Source: Parafrankia irregularis (GTDB taxonomy: Bacteria > Actinomycetota > Actinomycetes > Frankiales > Frankiaceae). Taken from it: a stretch of DNA of 64,000 bases. A program made the translations under genes and the position numbers. A model generated the notes under the pieces. The model was not told where the DNA came from. It worked only from the letters and a program-made list of their open reading frames with translations, and searched no databases. The stretch is from assembly GCF_001536285.1 (NCBI RefSeq), contig NZ_FAOZ01000037.1, positions 31,039 through 95,038 of the forward strand, given 5' to 3'. Of the stretch, positions 27,324 to 35,990 are shown one piece after another. Each line of letters starts with the position of its first letter. The stretch's first letter is position 1.

Positions 27324-29512
27324 CAGCCGGCCACCTCCTGCATCGTCCGTGCGGATGTCCCCGCGTCTGGATGGCCGACCTCCCCCGAACGGGGCTCGGG
27401 CGGCCTGGATTCACTCGGGGCCGGCTGGTGCCGGCGGGTGTCGACGACCCGGATGAGGCCCGGCCGTTCAGGGGCGAGTGCCACCGGCAGCAGCCAGCGA
27501 GTGGAACCGTCGGCGCCGCCGTGGGCGGCCCCCACGCGCTGGAAGCCCAACCGGGCGTACAGATCCGCCACCAGCGAGTTCTTGGCGGTCGGAAGGTAGT
27601 GACCGCGCACAGCCGTGCAGCCGAGGCGCCGAGCCTCCGCGACGATCAGCTCAGCGAGCTCGCACTCCAGCGTGCGGCCGATCACCCGGCAGCTCATCAG
27701 CCAGGTGTCGACATCCAGCACCGCGGTACCGGCGACGAGGCCCGCAGCTGCCTCGGCCACGACCGCGGCCGCCTCGGCGTCGGCGTCGGCCACGACGGCG
27801 GCCACCCGACGGGCGATCACCACCGCGACCAGACCGTGATCAGCGAAACGGTCGGCCAGCCGCACACAGATGATCACGGTCGCCGGATCGGCCGCGAGCT
27901 CGGCGACCTCGGCCGCCCCGCGCCGCCGGGTCGTCAGGTTGAACTGGTTGGTCTTCCCGATGAGCTGGACGACCCGGGGCAGGGTCAGCTCGTCGAGCGG
28001 AACGACGGTCGCGACCATCTCGAGCCCGCGGTGGAACTCCTCCAACGACGACGCGGAGGCTTCGAGCTCGACGGCGCGGGCCCTGGCCCGGTACTGCTCG
28101 GTACGGGCTGCGTCCTCCGCGGTCAGCGCACCCGGCTCGAAGAACGGGTAGTCGGCGAGTGCCCGCACATACTCGTGCGGATCCTTCGGCAGTGCGATCA
28201 CGTCAACCTCGGGAACGAGCTGGCGCACCACCTCACGTTCGGCCGGGTTGTCGTCGACGAAAACCAGGGAGTCCAGCCCGATGCCCAGTGTCTGGGCGAT
28301 ACGCCGGATCTGCGTCGGCTTGTCATCCCAGGACGCGCTGAACATCGCGATGTCGTCGAGGCGCAGCCGCATGGCGGGATGTCGCTCGAAAGCCGCCCGG
28401 GCATCCGCGTCATTGTTCTTCGAGCACACGGCAAGCACCACGCCGCGTTCACGCAGCAGGGCGATGTATTCCTGAAACTCGCTGAAGGCCTCGCCGGCCG
28501 GGCCGTCGCCCAACGCGATGCCCGCGAGACCGTCCTCGCCGAGCACTCCGCCCCACAGGGTGTTGTCCAGGTCGAGCACGAGGCATTTGCGGCTGGTGCC
28601 GAGCTGGGCACCCAGCACCGCGGCGGTGTGCCGGGCCAGCGCTGGTACGTGCGCGAGGGAGACCGCCTGCTTGGAGCGGTGCCAGTACCGCGGGTCGAAC
28701 CAGCTGCGCTTGCCCACCGTCGCCGCCAGGCGCTCGCAGTCCACGAAGGAGACCTGGCCCGAGCCGACCCCACTGCCCCCGATGCCCCCGGCGTCCTCCC
28801 TGCTTCCACGGCTCCCGCTGCTCGCGCCTCCGACGCCCACGGCGGCCTGGCCGAGCGCCACGTTGACGGCCGCGAGCAACGACGATCGGGCGCCCGATGC
28901 CTGCCTGGCAAGGTGGCCGAACGGTTCGGTCTCGGGCACCACGAAGGTGTGCTGGATGACCGCTGCCCCGAGGCGGCCGGTGATGATCTGCCACAACGAC
29001 GTCCACCGCGCCGCCTCGACGGCGACGGCCTGCTCGGGGTCGCGCGCGAACGACGGCAGGGCCGTGTCGCCCGCGTGCACCGCGAGGATCACGACATCCG
29101 GCCCGAAACGGTGCAGGCCGCTGGCGGGATCCAGAACCTCCTGCCGGTACTGGCCGTAGCCACACTCGTACACCTCGACCGCGACCCCCGCGCGCGCCGC
29201 GGCCAGGGGCAGCAACGCCGCGAACTGTGCCGTGGTGTAGCTGCCGAGCACCGCGACTCTGGCCGGCCGCAACGCGAGACCCGCTGCGGGAAGGGCCCGG
29301 CGCAGCACACCGGCGGCCGCCGACCAGCAGGTGAGATCGCCCCCGGCATCGGTCATCGCGAGCGCCCAGCGCACCGCGGCGGCGGCGTCGCCCGCCCGCT
29401 CATGGGCAAGGGCGAGATCTCGGCACAGGCCGGCCGCCGGCACCTCGGTCATCGCCGCGGCACCGGCCAGCTCCTCGAGGCTCCGCGGACCTGTCCGCCG
29501 GGGATCAACCAT
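27323..29512 (-). CDS. FkbH-like HAD-IIIC phosphatase/acyltransferase protein
   Basis: 729 residues. Residues 1-290 are an SGNH-like N-terminal region (VAVLGSYTTAQFAALLPL; VVILAVHAGDTALPS) as in long FkbH proteins. The HAD domain begins at about 330 with LDLDNTLWGGVLGEDG, containing the DxDxT nucleophile and the WGG hallmark of the family, then CSKNNDADA and FVDDNPAEREVVR. A GNAT-like domain at about 530-700 ends with LPTAKNSLVADLYARLGF. FkbH proteins dephosphorylate 1,3-bisphosphoglycerate and load glycerate onto an ACP. A Gly/Ser insert sits near 245. ATG 29512 follows GGGAGGAA at ideal spacing, so the long upstream open frame is not used. First gene of the fkbH-ACP-SAT operon. Confidence 0.93.
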   Translation of the reverse strand: MVDPRRTGPRSLEELAGAAAMTEVPAAGLCRDLALAHERAGDAAAAVRWALAMTDAGGDLTCWSAAAGVLRRALPAAGLALRPARVAVLGSYTTAQFAALLPLAAARAGVAVEVYECGYGQYRQEVLDPASGLHRFGPDVVILAVHAGDTALPSFARDPEQAVAVEAARWTSLWQIITGRLGAAVIQHTFVVPETEPFGHLARQASGARSSLLAAVNVALGQAAVGVGGASSGSRGSREDAGGIGGSGVGSGQVSFVDCERLAATVGKRSWFDPRYWHRSKQAVSLAHVPALARHTAAVLGAQLGTSRKCLVLDLDNTLWGGVLGEDGLAGIALGDGPAGEAFSEFQEYIALLRERGVVLAVCSKNNDADARAAFERHPAMRLRLDDIAMFSASWDDKPTQIRRIAQTLGIGLDSLVFVDDNPAEREVVRQLVPEVDVIALPKDPHEYVRALADYPFFEPGALTAEDAARTEQYRARARAVELEASASSLEEFHRGLEMVATVVPLDELTLPRVVQLIGKTNQFNLTTRRRGAAEVAELAADPATVIICVRLADRFADHGLVAVVIARRVAAVVADADAEAAAVVAEAAAGLVAGTAVLDVDTWLMSCRVIGRTLECELAELIVAEARRLGCTAVRGHYLPTAKNSLVADLYARLGFQRVGAAHGGADGSTRWLLPVALAPERPGLIRVVDTRRHQPAPSESRPPEPRSGEVGHPDAGTSARTMQEVAG

Positions 29513-29576
29513 CGATCGAATTCCTCCCTGGGCGCCACTCGCGGGCCGCCTCCGCCGGGGAGATACAGGACTAACT

Positions 29577-29596
29577 CTACCCTTACGTAAGAGTAG
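29577..29596. promoter_or_regulatory. Palindromic operator candidate upstream of fkbH
   Basis: CTACCCTTACGTAAGAGTAG is a 20-bp palindrome with one mismatched pair, around a perfect CTTACGTAAG core. It lies 65-84 bases upstream of the fkbH ATG, in the 465-base gap shared with the divergent flavin reductase gene. Symmetry and A/T content fit a dimeric repressor of TetR or MarR type. No regulator gene is adjacent. Confidence 0.55.
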
Positions 29597-29977
29597 CCTG
29601 CCGAGTGCGGACGATCTCCGGGCTGTTGCCCGAGAAGCCACTCGACGACCACGCCGCCACGCCCGATCAGGTGACAGCGCACCTGGCGTCGTTCCACGCC
29701 CCGCGGTGACAGCCCCACCCCGCCAGCGGAATGCACCGGATTTCACCGAGTCCCACTGCCCGGCCAGCAGACACTCACGCTGCCAGCCAGCGCAACGGGC
29801 CCACCACGACGACGTAACAACCAGGACACTTCCGCGCGTGAGCGTACGAACATCGCGCGACGAACGACCCGTCCGATCTCCCGCGGCGGCGCTCGGGCGC
29901 GGTGCGGCACCATTCGCCGGTTCGCCTCCGGTCTCATCTGATCGGCGTCCGGCCGGCCCGACCCCGCGGAGGCACCG

Positions 29978-30541
29978 ATGACCCAGGCAACGTGTGACGT
30001 GATCGCGCAACGCCAGCCCTCGGAGGAGGGCGCGGCGGCCACCCCGCGGAGCGTTTTCACCGCGACCGAGAGCGCGGACTTCCGTGCTGTTCTCGGGCAT
30101 TTCTGCTCCGGAATCGTGATTGTCACGGCGATGGACGGCTCCGAACCCGTCGGCATGACCTGTCAGTCGTTCAGCAGCGCATCGCTCACTCCCCCACTGG
30201 TCATGTTCCTGCCCGCGCGGACGTCCACCAGCTACCCGAGAATCCGGGCCGCCGGGCACTTCTGCGTGAACGTTCTCGACAACAGCCAGGAGGCGGTGTC
30301 CGCACAGTTCTCCAGGAGTGGCACCGACAAGTGGAACGGAATCAGCTGGACGCCGGCTGAGAACGGGGCCCCCGTGCTCGACGGCGCACTTGCCTGGATG
30401 GAGTGCACGTTGCACCGCGAATACGACGCCGGCGACCACGTGATCACTCTCGGTCTGGTCGAACGGCTCGGCGCCGCCGCAACTGGCGAGCCATTGCTCT
30501 ACTTCCGCGGCGCCTACGGCCAGTTCCTGGCACGCTCCTGA
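29978..30541 (+). CDS. Flavin reductase (HpaC-like) domain protein
   Basis: 187 residues. FRAVLGHFCSGIVIVTAMDG, GMTCQSFSSASLTPPLVMFLP and GHFCVNVLDNSQEAVSAQFS are the hallmarks of short-chain NAD(P)H:flavin reductases that supply reduced flavin to a monooxygenase. GGAGG precedes ATG 29978. It starts a two-gene plus-strand unit with the next FMN reductase (36-base gap) and is divergent from fkbH. No partner monooxygenase is adjacent. Confidence 0.92.
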   Translation: MTQATCDVIAQRQPSEEGAAATPRSVFTATESADFRAVLGHFCSGIVIVTAMDGSEPVGMTCQSFSSASLTPPLVMFLPARTSTSYPRIRAAGHFCVNVLDNSQEAVSAQFSRSGTDKWNGISWTPAENGAPVLDGALAWMECTLHREYDAGDHVITLGLVERLGAAATGEPLLYFRGAYGQFLARS

Positions 30542-30577
30542 AGCGACAGTCACGAAAACTCACAGGAGGGCCCTGTC

Positions 30578-31126
30578 ATGCCGCAGCGTCGAGTTCTCAG
30601 TGTCGTCGGCAACCCCAAGCCGAACTCGCGCACCCGCACGGTGGCCGAGGCCGTCGCCGCCCGGGTGGCCGCCGCGATCCCGGCCGAGGGCGACGTCGTG
30701 ACCGAGGTGATCGAGGTCAGCGCACTGGGTCCGGGGCTGCTGGGCTGGGGTGACCCGGCGGTGAAGGAAGCCGTCGCCTCGATGCGGACGGCGGACGCCC
30801 TGATCGTGGCGACCCCGACCTTCAAGGCCACCTACACGGGGCTCCTCAAGCTGCTGCTCGACCAGATCGGGCAGGGCGAGCTCGGCGGGGTACCAACCGT
30901 GCCCGTGCTGGTCGCCGGGGCTCCCGAGCACGCGCTGGCGGTGGAGGTGCACCTGCGCCCGCTGCTGGTGGAGATCGGCGCGTCGTGCCCGACCCGTGGC
31001 GTCTTCGTGCTCGATTCCACGCTTCCCGAGCTGCCCGCCCAGCTGGACACGTGGGCGACGGCCAACCTGGCCGCCATCACCGCTCTCGTCGAGTCCCGAG
31101 CCACGGTGTCGCAGGACCTCGGCTGA
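30578..31126 (+). CDS. NADPH-dependent FMN reductase (flavodoxin-like)
   Basis: 182 residues. RRVLSVVGNPKPNSRTRTVAEAV forms the phosphate-binding loop of the SsuE/NADPH-FMN reductase group, and ADALIVATPTFKATYTGLLK matches the family's second flavin loop. GGAGGG precedes ATG 30578. Probably cotranscribed with the flavin reductase before it. Two flavin-reducing enzymes side by side suggest a flavin-dependent oxygenase elsewhere. Confidence 0.92.
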   Translation: MPQRRVLSVVGNPKPNSRTRTVAEAVAARVAAAIPAEGDVVTEVIEVSALGPGLLGWGDPAVKEAVASMRTADALIVATPTFKATYTGLLKLLLDQIGQGELGGVPTVPVLVAGAPEHALAVEVHLRPLLVEIGASCPTRGVFVLDSTLPELPAQLDTWATANLAAITALVESRATVSQDLG

Positions 31127-31242
31127 GACCCCACGTCCTGTGCCCGTCACCTACCCGTCGCTGCCGGGTACAGGACGCCGGCGTCGCCACCGGCGCCCTC
31201 AGGGGACGTCCCGGGCCACCACCGGACGTCTCAGGTCACCGT

Positions 31243-32232
31243 TCACGGGCAGGCCTCGGCGAGGCCGGCGAGGATGTCCCAGACCGACACGTCCGGCAGT
31301 CCAACGCCCAGGCCACCGTCGTCCGTGCTGTAGCAACCATCGTTCCGGCCCTCCGCCGGTGGCACCCGTGGGTTGCCGCGTGGCGAGCCACCCGTTTCGC
31401 GAGCCTGGCCGCCCTGAGCCGCTTCGCCTCGGTCCGGGCTCAGGTCCGCACCGCCGGTGGACGATCCCGTCGTGCCAGCCGTGTCACCGGTCGACAGAGA
31501 TCCCGATCCCGCGGCGTCCGTGACGTCCGGTGCCTCGGGCGACGACGACGGCCACGGCCACGGCGTGATCCCGCGAAGGCCAGGGGCCGCTCCACCCGGG
31601 ACAAGGCCCGGCGGCACCAGAGCACCCGGACCCGCCAGGTCCTGGCCGGGTCGGACGCCGGCCGGGAGCCCATCCCCTGGAAACGCCGGCCCTGGGGACG
31701 TCTGGCCTGGCAGGACCTGGCCTGGCAGGACCTGGCCAGGCAGGACCTGCCCCTGCGCTGTCGACCCTGGCATCGTCGGCCACGGCGGGACGACCGGCTG
31801 TGCGTAGGAGCCCGGGCCGCCGGAGCCGAAGGGCGCGGGGAACTGCCGGACCGCTGCGCGCGGCAGTCCGCTCCCCAGGTCGCCGGCGCGCCCGTCCGTC
31901 GGATATCCGTCGGAGAGGCTGGGGTCCGTTCCGAGCGGCCGGGCGGTCACCGTCGCGTCCGGCCGGTCTCCGCCCGTGGCGAGCACGCCGAAGGTCGCCA
32001 CGGCGACGGTGAAGCTGGCCGCCGTCAGCAGGCCCGCCATCGGGCGATCATCGATGCCCAGGAAGCCGATCCGGCCGCGGAGCATGCCGACGATCCCGAC
32101 CACCAGCGCGATCATGGCAAGGGCCGCGAGCACGCCACTGATCAGGGCGATCACAGCTTGCCCTGCGACGTCACGCTTTCCCGCATGCGTCCCCCCAGCC
32201 ACCGATCCGATGTCCGCGGGAACGTACCTCAC
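31243..32232 (-). CDS. Two-helix membrane protein with long Gly/Pro/Ser-rich tail
   Basis: 329 residues. Two hydrophobic segments (about 27-50 IALISGVLAALAMIALVVGIVG; 67-86 LLTAASFTVAVATFGVLA) are followed by some 240 low-complexity residues, including a GQVLP triplet repeat from three 15-bp tandem units at 31706-31750. The C-terminus (DVSVWDILAGLAEACP) is less repetitive. GTG 32232 lacks a clear ribosome site and an internal GTG is possible. Paired with the next upstream gene of similar design. Confidence 0.6.
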   Translation of the reverse strand: MRYVPADIGSVAGGTHAGKRDVAGQAVIALISGVLAALAMIALVVGIVGMLRGRIGFLGIDDRPMAGLLTAASFTVAVATFGVLATGGDRPDATVTARPLGTDPSLSDGYPTDGRAGDLGSGLPRAAVRQFPAPFGSGGPGSYAQPVVPPWPTMPGSTAQGQVLPGQVLPGQVLPGQTSPGPAFPGDGLPAGVRPGQDLAGPGALVPPGLVPGGAAPGLRGITPWPWPSSSPEAPDVTDAAGSGSLSTGDTAGTTGSSTGGADLSPDRGEAAQGGQARETGGSPRGNPRVPPAEGRNDGCYSTDDGGLGVGLPDVSVWDILAGLAEACP

Positions 32233-32320
32233 TCAGGGTAGCCGGATGGTCTCAATTTCAGGTGTGTCGGCGACTCGAGGGCTGCCCGACGATGGCTCGA
32301 CACCGACCTCACTCACCGCT

Positions 32321-33859
32321 TCACTTCCGAGCCGCGGGCTTCGACGCGGCAGGCTTCTGAGCGGGTTTCGACCCAGCCGGCTTCGACCCAGTTGGCTTCG
32401 ACCCAGCCGGCTTCTGACCAGCCGACCTCGACGCGGCGGGTTTCTGAGCCGATGGCTTCGATGTCCCAGGCTTGGACGCCGTCGGCTTCGAGACAACAGG
32501 CTTCTGAGTCACGGGCTTTGCCCCCGCAGGCTTCGACGGCTTCTGAGTCACCGGCTTCGACGCGGCGGACCTGGACACCACAGGCTTCTGAGCCACCGGC
32601 TTGGCCGCCGCGGGCTTCGATGCCGCCGGCTTCGAAGCCCCAGGCTTGGCCGCCACCGGCTTCGACGCCTCGGACTCGGACGCGGCAGGCCTGGACACCA
32701 CAGGGCGCTGAGCCGCCCTCTCGGTGCCGCTCTCGTGTGCCGGAGCCGAGGTACGTGCGGCGAGTGGCGAGCGCGCCGCAGGTGACGGGGGCTTCCCGGT
32801 GATCGACCGGGCACGGGCGAGCCTGTCGACCGACCGCCGGACCTGGGCGGAAAGGGCACCGATCCGATCGCCTCCGGCCGGCACCGCGGAACCGATCGTG
32901 CCTGCCGCAACCGCCGCGGTGCTGCTCGTGGGCCACCAGGGGAACGACGGCATCCGCGCCGGCGAGGGGCTCGCGGTCGCCGAGGTCGGGCCGGACGGGA
33001 CCGCGGAGGCAGATGCCGTCGGCCGGGTCGTCGACGTCGAGGCCGGCCCGGAGGTGGTTCTGGTCGCCGGCTTCGACGTCGGCGAAGCCGTGGTGCGAGG
33101 ACGGACACTCGCGGACGGCGTTGCACGCGGGCTCGCGGAGGCCGTCGCCCGCGGCTTCGTGGAGGGCGTCGGCGTCGGGGTCGTTCTGGATGCCGCACCG
33201 CCCGGCGTCCGGCTCGTTCCCGTCGTCGGCCGCGGAGAGCGGGACGAGGATGTCGAGGGCGACGGTGACGCGGTACCCCCACCGGCGGTCGTCCCGGCAC
33301 CGGCGGTCGGCGGGTAGGTGCGGGTCGCGGTCGGGGACGGGTACTCCAGACCCGGGATGCCGGTCACGCTCGACGGTGTGGACGAGCGAGGCCAGGTCGA
33401 CCCTCCGGGTGTGGACGCCGGCCGCGGGCTGCCGCCGGTTGCGCCGCCGCGCGGTGCGGCGACACCGCCGGAGGGGGTGCCACTCCCAGATCCGCCAGGG
33501 CCGTCGGAGGCCCTCTGCTTGAGGTCGGGATCGTCCTCGGGGTCGGGGCCGGCCGACGCTGGTTGTGACCTGGTGGTGGTCTGCGGCGCCGGCCGCGGGG
33601 ACGTCGATGCGTCGGCGGCGCCGCTGCCCGCACCCGGGTCGCCCGGGGTGCTCCGGCGGGCTGCCGCCACGGACTCGCCCGATCCACCGAAACGCACCGC
33701 GATGGCACTCAGCGCGAGCACCGCGGCGAGACCGGCACCGGTGACGATCCCGGCGGTCCGGCGGTTACGTATCCAGGCCCATTCAGCGACGCCGCGCACG
33801 AGCCCAAAAAGACCCGCGAAGACCACCAGGCCCGCCACGGCAAGAAAGAAGACGATCAT
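32321..33859 (-). CDS. Membrane-anchored protein with Ser/Thr/Pro stalk and Lys-Pro repeat tail
   Basis: 512 residues. Two N-terminal membrane helices (about 2-22 and 37-57) are followed by about 240 residues almost entirely of Ser, Thr, Pro, Ala and Gly. The last 115 residues hold about 21 Lys-Pro pairs in repeats such as SKPAA, AKPVT and QKPVV, giving a strongly basic tail like bacterial histone-H1-like or wall-attached proteins. ATG 33859 begins the first helix. It could bind DNA, acidic wall polymers or RNA; its topology decides which, and is not certain. No family recognised. Confidence 0.65.
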   Translation of the reverse strand: MIVFFLAVAGLVVFAGLFGLVRGVAEWAWIRNRRTAGIVTGAGLAAVLALSAIAVRFGGSGESVAAARRSTPGDPGAGSGAADASTSPRPAPQTTTRSQPASAGPDPEDDPDLKQRASDGPGGSGSGTPSGGVAAPRGGATGGSPRPASTPGGSTWPRSSTPSSVTGIPGLEYPSPTATRTYPPTAGAGTTAGGGTASPSPSTSSSRSPRPTTGTSRTPGGAASRTTPTPTPSTKPRATASASPRATPSASVRPRTTASPTSKPATRTTSGPASTSTTRPTASASAVPSGPTSATASPSPARMPSFPWWPTSSTAAVAAGTIGSAVPAGGDRIGALSAQVRRSVDRLARARSITGKPPSPAARSPLAARTSAPAHESGTERAAQRPVVSRPAASESEASKPVAAKPGASKPAASKPAAAKPVAQKPVVSRSAASKPVTQKPSKPAGAKPVTQKPVVSKPTASKPGTSKPSAQKPAASRSAGQKPAGSKPTGSKPAGSKPAQKPAASKPAARK

Positions 33860-34111
33860 CACACCCCCGGAGGCAGGCAACGGGCTCAGCCTAAGAGGCC
33901 GACCGCCACCTTCCGCTACGCCATAAACACAGTGCGCTTCCAGCAGTGCGAAACTCGAACCGCAGCAAACTGTCCAGAGTCAGGATAGGACCGGACGTAC
34001 CTACCAAGGTCACATCGGGCTGGCGTCACACCCGTCCGTGCAACTCTCCGTACTCATCTGATCGCCGTCGCGCCGCGCGCAACCGATCACCGCAGGCCGC
34101 GAGAACCGCGC

Positions 34112-35779
34112 TCAGACAGCACCGTGCGGGATCCGCCGCAGGATGCCGTCGAGATCGAGACCTGGCGGAAGGGTGCCGAAGGCCAGGCCGGCGTCACCCC
34201 CCACCCGGGCCACGCAGAACGCGTCCGCCACCGCCGGCGGGGCGTGCCGCACCAGCAGCGCGCCCTGCAGGAGCAGCGCCATCCGCTCGACCAGCCGGCG
34301 AGCGACCAGCTCCAGCTCGACCGGCTCGTCGGCGTTGAGGAGGGCGGCCAGGTCGTGGCGCAGCCGGCGCCAGGCATCGTCGAGGTGGCGGTTCCCGCCG
34401 GCCGCCGCGTCGATCTCGGCCGCATAGGCGGCGAGGCTGGCCGGCTCGCGGCCGAGGGCGCGCAGCACGTCCAGGGCGTTGACGTTGCCCGAGCCCTCCC
34501 AGATGCCGTTCAGCGGCGCTTCGCGGTAGAGCCGCGGCAGCCCCGAATCCTCCACGTAGCCGTTGCCGCCGAGGCATTCGAGCGCCTCGGCGACCATGGC
34601 CGGCTGGCGCTTGCACAGCCAGTACTTGGCGAGCCCGGTCGCGAGACGACGGAACGCCCGCTCGCCCTCGTCACCCTGCTCGGCCCGGTCCACCGCGCCG
34701 GCCACCCGCATCACGAGCGTGACCGCTGCCTCGGATTCCAGTGCCAGGTCGGCCAGCACGTTGCGCATCAACGGCTTGTCGACGAGCAGCGACCCGAACG
34801 CCGAGCGGTGGCGCACGTGATGTGCCGCCGCCACCAGGGCCGCCCGCATGCCCGAAGCCGTCCCGATCGCGGAGTCGAGCCTGGTGAGCGCGACCATGTC
34901 GATGATCGCCCGTACCCCCCGGCCCTCCTCCCCGACCAGATGGGCCAGCGTCCCGTCGAACTCCGGCTCGGCACTGGCGTTGCTGCGGTTGCCGAGCTTG
35001 TCCTTGAGCCGCTGGATGAGGAACGGGTTGCGGCTCCCGTCCGGGAGCACCCGGGGCACCAGCAGGCACGACAGCCCGCCAGGGGCCTGGGCCAGCACCA
35101 GGAAGACGTCGTTCATGGGCGCGCTGGTGAACCACTTGTGCCCGCGCAGCAGGTACGCCCCGCCCCCGACCGGGGTCGCCCTGGTCTCGTTGGCCCGGAC
35201 GTCCGAGCCACCCTGCTTCTCGGTCATCCCCATGCCGGCCAGCAGGCCACGTTTGCTCTCCGGCCGACGCAGGCCGGGATCGTAGACAGAGCTGGTCAGG
35301 CCGGGCAGATAGGCCGCGGCAAGCTCCGGTGCCGTCCGCACGACCGGCACCGCGGCGTAGGTCATCGAGACCGGGCAGAGGTGGCCATGCTCGACCTGGC
35401 CCCACACGAGAATCCCGGCCGCCCGTGCCACATGCGCGCCGGGCCGGTCCGCGGCCCACGCGGACCCGGCCAGCCCGGCCCGCACCGCCACGGTGAGCAG
35501 CTCATGCCAGGCCGGGTGGAAGTCGACCTCGTCGATCCGGTTGCCGTACCGGTCGTGCGTCCGCAGCACCGGTGGGTGCCGGTTCGCCTCATCACCCCAG
35601 GACTGCGCCTCGGCGCTGCCCGCGAGCCGGCCGAGCCGGTGCAGTTCCTCCGCCTGATCGCCGGCACCCTCCCGGGCCAGCGCCGCCAGCAACGGGATGT
35701 CCTCCGCGACGTCGTGGCCGACCAGCGGAGGCGGCTGGTTCGTCACCCGGTGGGTCGGACCGCCACCAAACGTCGTCAT
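34112..35779 (-). CDS. aidB: AidB-like acyl-CoA dehydrogenase-fold flavoprotein
   Basis: 555 residues. Typical AidB segments are present: VEHGHLCPVSMTYAA, LLAGMGMTEKQGGSDV, LRGHKWFTSAPMNDVFLVLAQ, IQRLKDKLGNRSNAS, VDKPLMRNVLADLALE, and ALECLGGNGYVEDSGLPRLYRE followed by GIWEGSGN. In E. coli AidB belongs to the Ada regulon and is thought to protect DNA from alkylation. Here an Ada-AlkA/Ogt operon lies 20 kb away. ATG 35779 has GGGAGG upstream. The preceding gene on the same strand is a TetR regulator, 211 bases away, possibly controlling it. Confidence 0.93.
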   Translation of the reverse strand: MTTFGGGPTHRVTNQPPPLVGHDVAEDIPLLAALAREGAGDQAEELHRLGRLAGSAEAQSWGDEANRHPPVLRTHDRYGNRIDEVDFHPAWHELLTVAVRAGLAGSAWAADRPGAHVARAAGILVWGQVEHGHLCPVSMTYAAVPVVRTAPELAAAYLPGLTSSVYDPGLRRPESKRGLLAGMGMTEKQGGSDVRANETRATPVGGGAYLLRGHKWFTSAPMNDVFLVLAQAPGGLSCLLVPRVLPDGSRNPFLIQRLKDKLGNRSNASAEPEFDGTLAHLVGEEGRGVRAIIDMVALTRLDSAIGTASGMRAALVAAAHHVRHRSAFGSLLVDKPLMRNVLADLALESEAAVTLVMRVAGAVDRAEQGDEGERAFRRLATGLAKYWLCKRQPAMVAEALECLGGNGYVEDSGLPRLYREAPLNGIWEGSGNVNALDVLRALGREPASLAAYAAEIDAAAGGNRHLDDAWRRLRHDLAALLNADEPVELELVARRLVERMALLLQGALLVRHAPPAVADAFCVARVGGDAGLAFGTLPPGLDLDGILRRIPHGAV

Positions 35780-35990
35780 CTGTCGGACCTCCCGGTCTGC
35801 CCGGGCACCGTTGACGGACGAGCCCCGGCCCGCGATCGCTACCGGGACATCTTCGCCTGCCGACCGCGCATCCGCTGCCGACCGCGCATCCGCTGCCGGC
35901 CGCGGCCGGCGCGAGCGCGAGTGGGAGCACCCGCAGGCCCGCAGGAGCACCACCGGGAGCCATCATCCAGGCGACGTCAGCCGAGCGACG

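Noticed and set aside
27371..29590. 739-codon plus-strand frame opposite fkbH
   Set aside because: Shadow frame; the minus strand has the HAD nucleophile, ACP coupling and a strong ribosome site.
29513..30553. N-terminal extension of FkbH to 30553
   Set aside because: It would run antisense through the flavin reductase gene and across the palindromic operator; GGGAGGAA sits at the right distance from ATG 29512.
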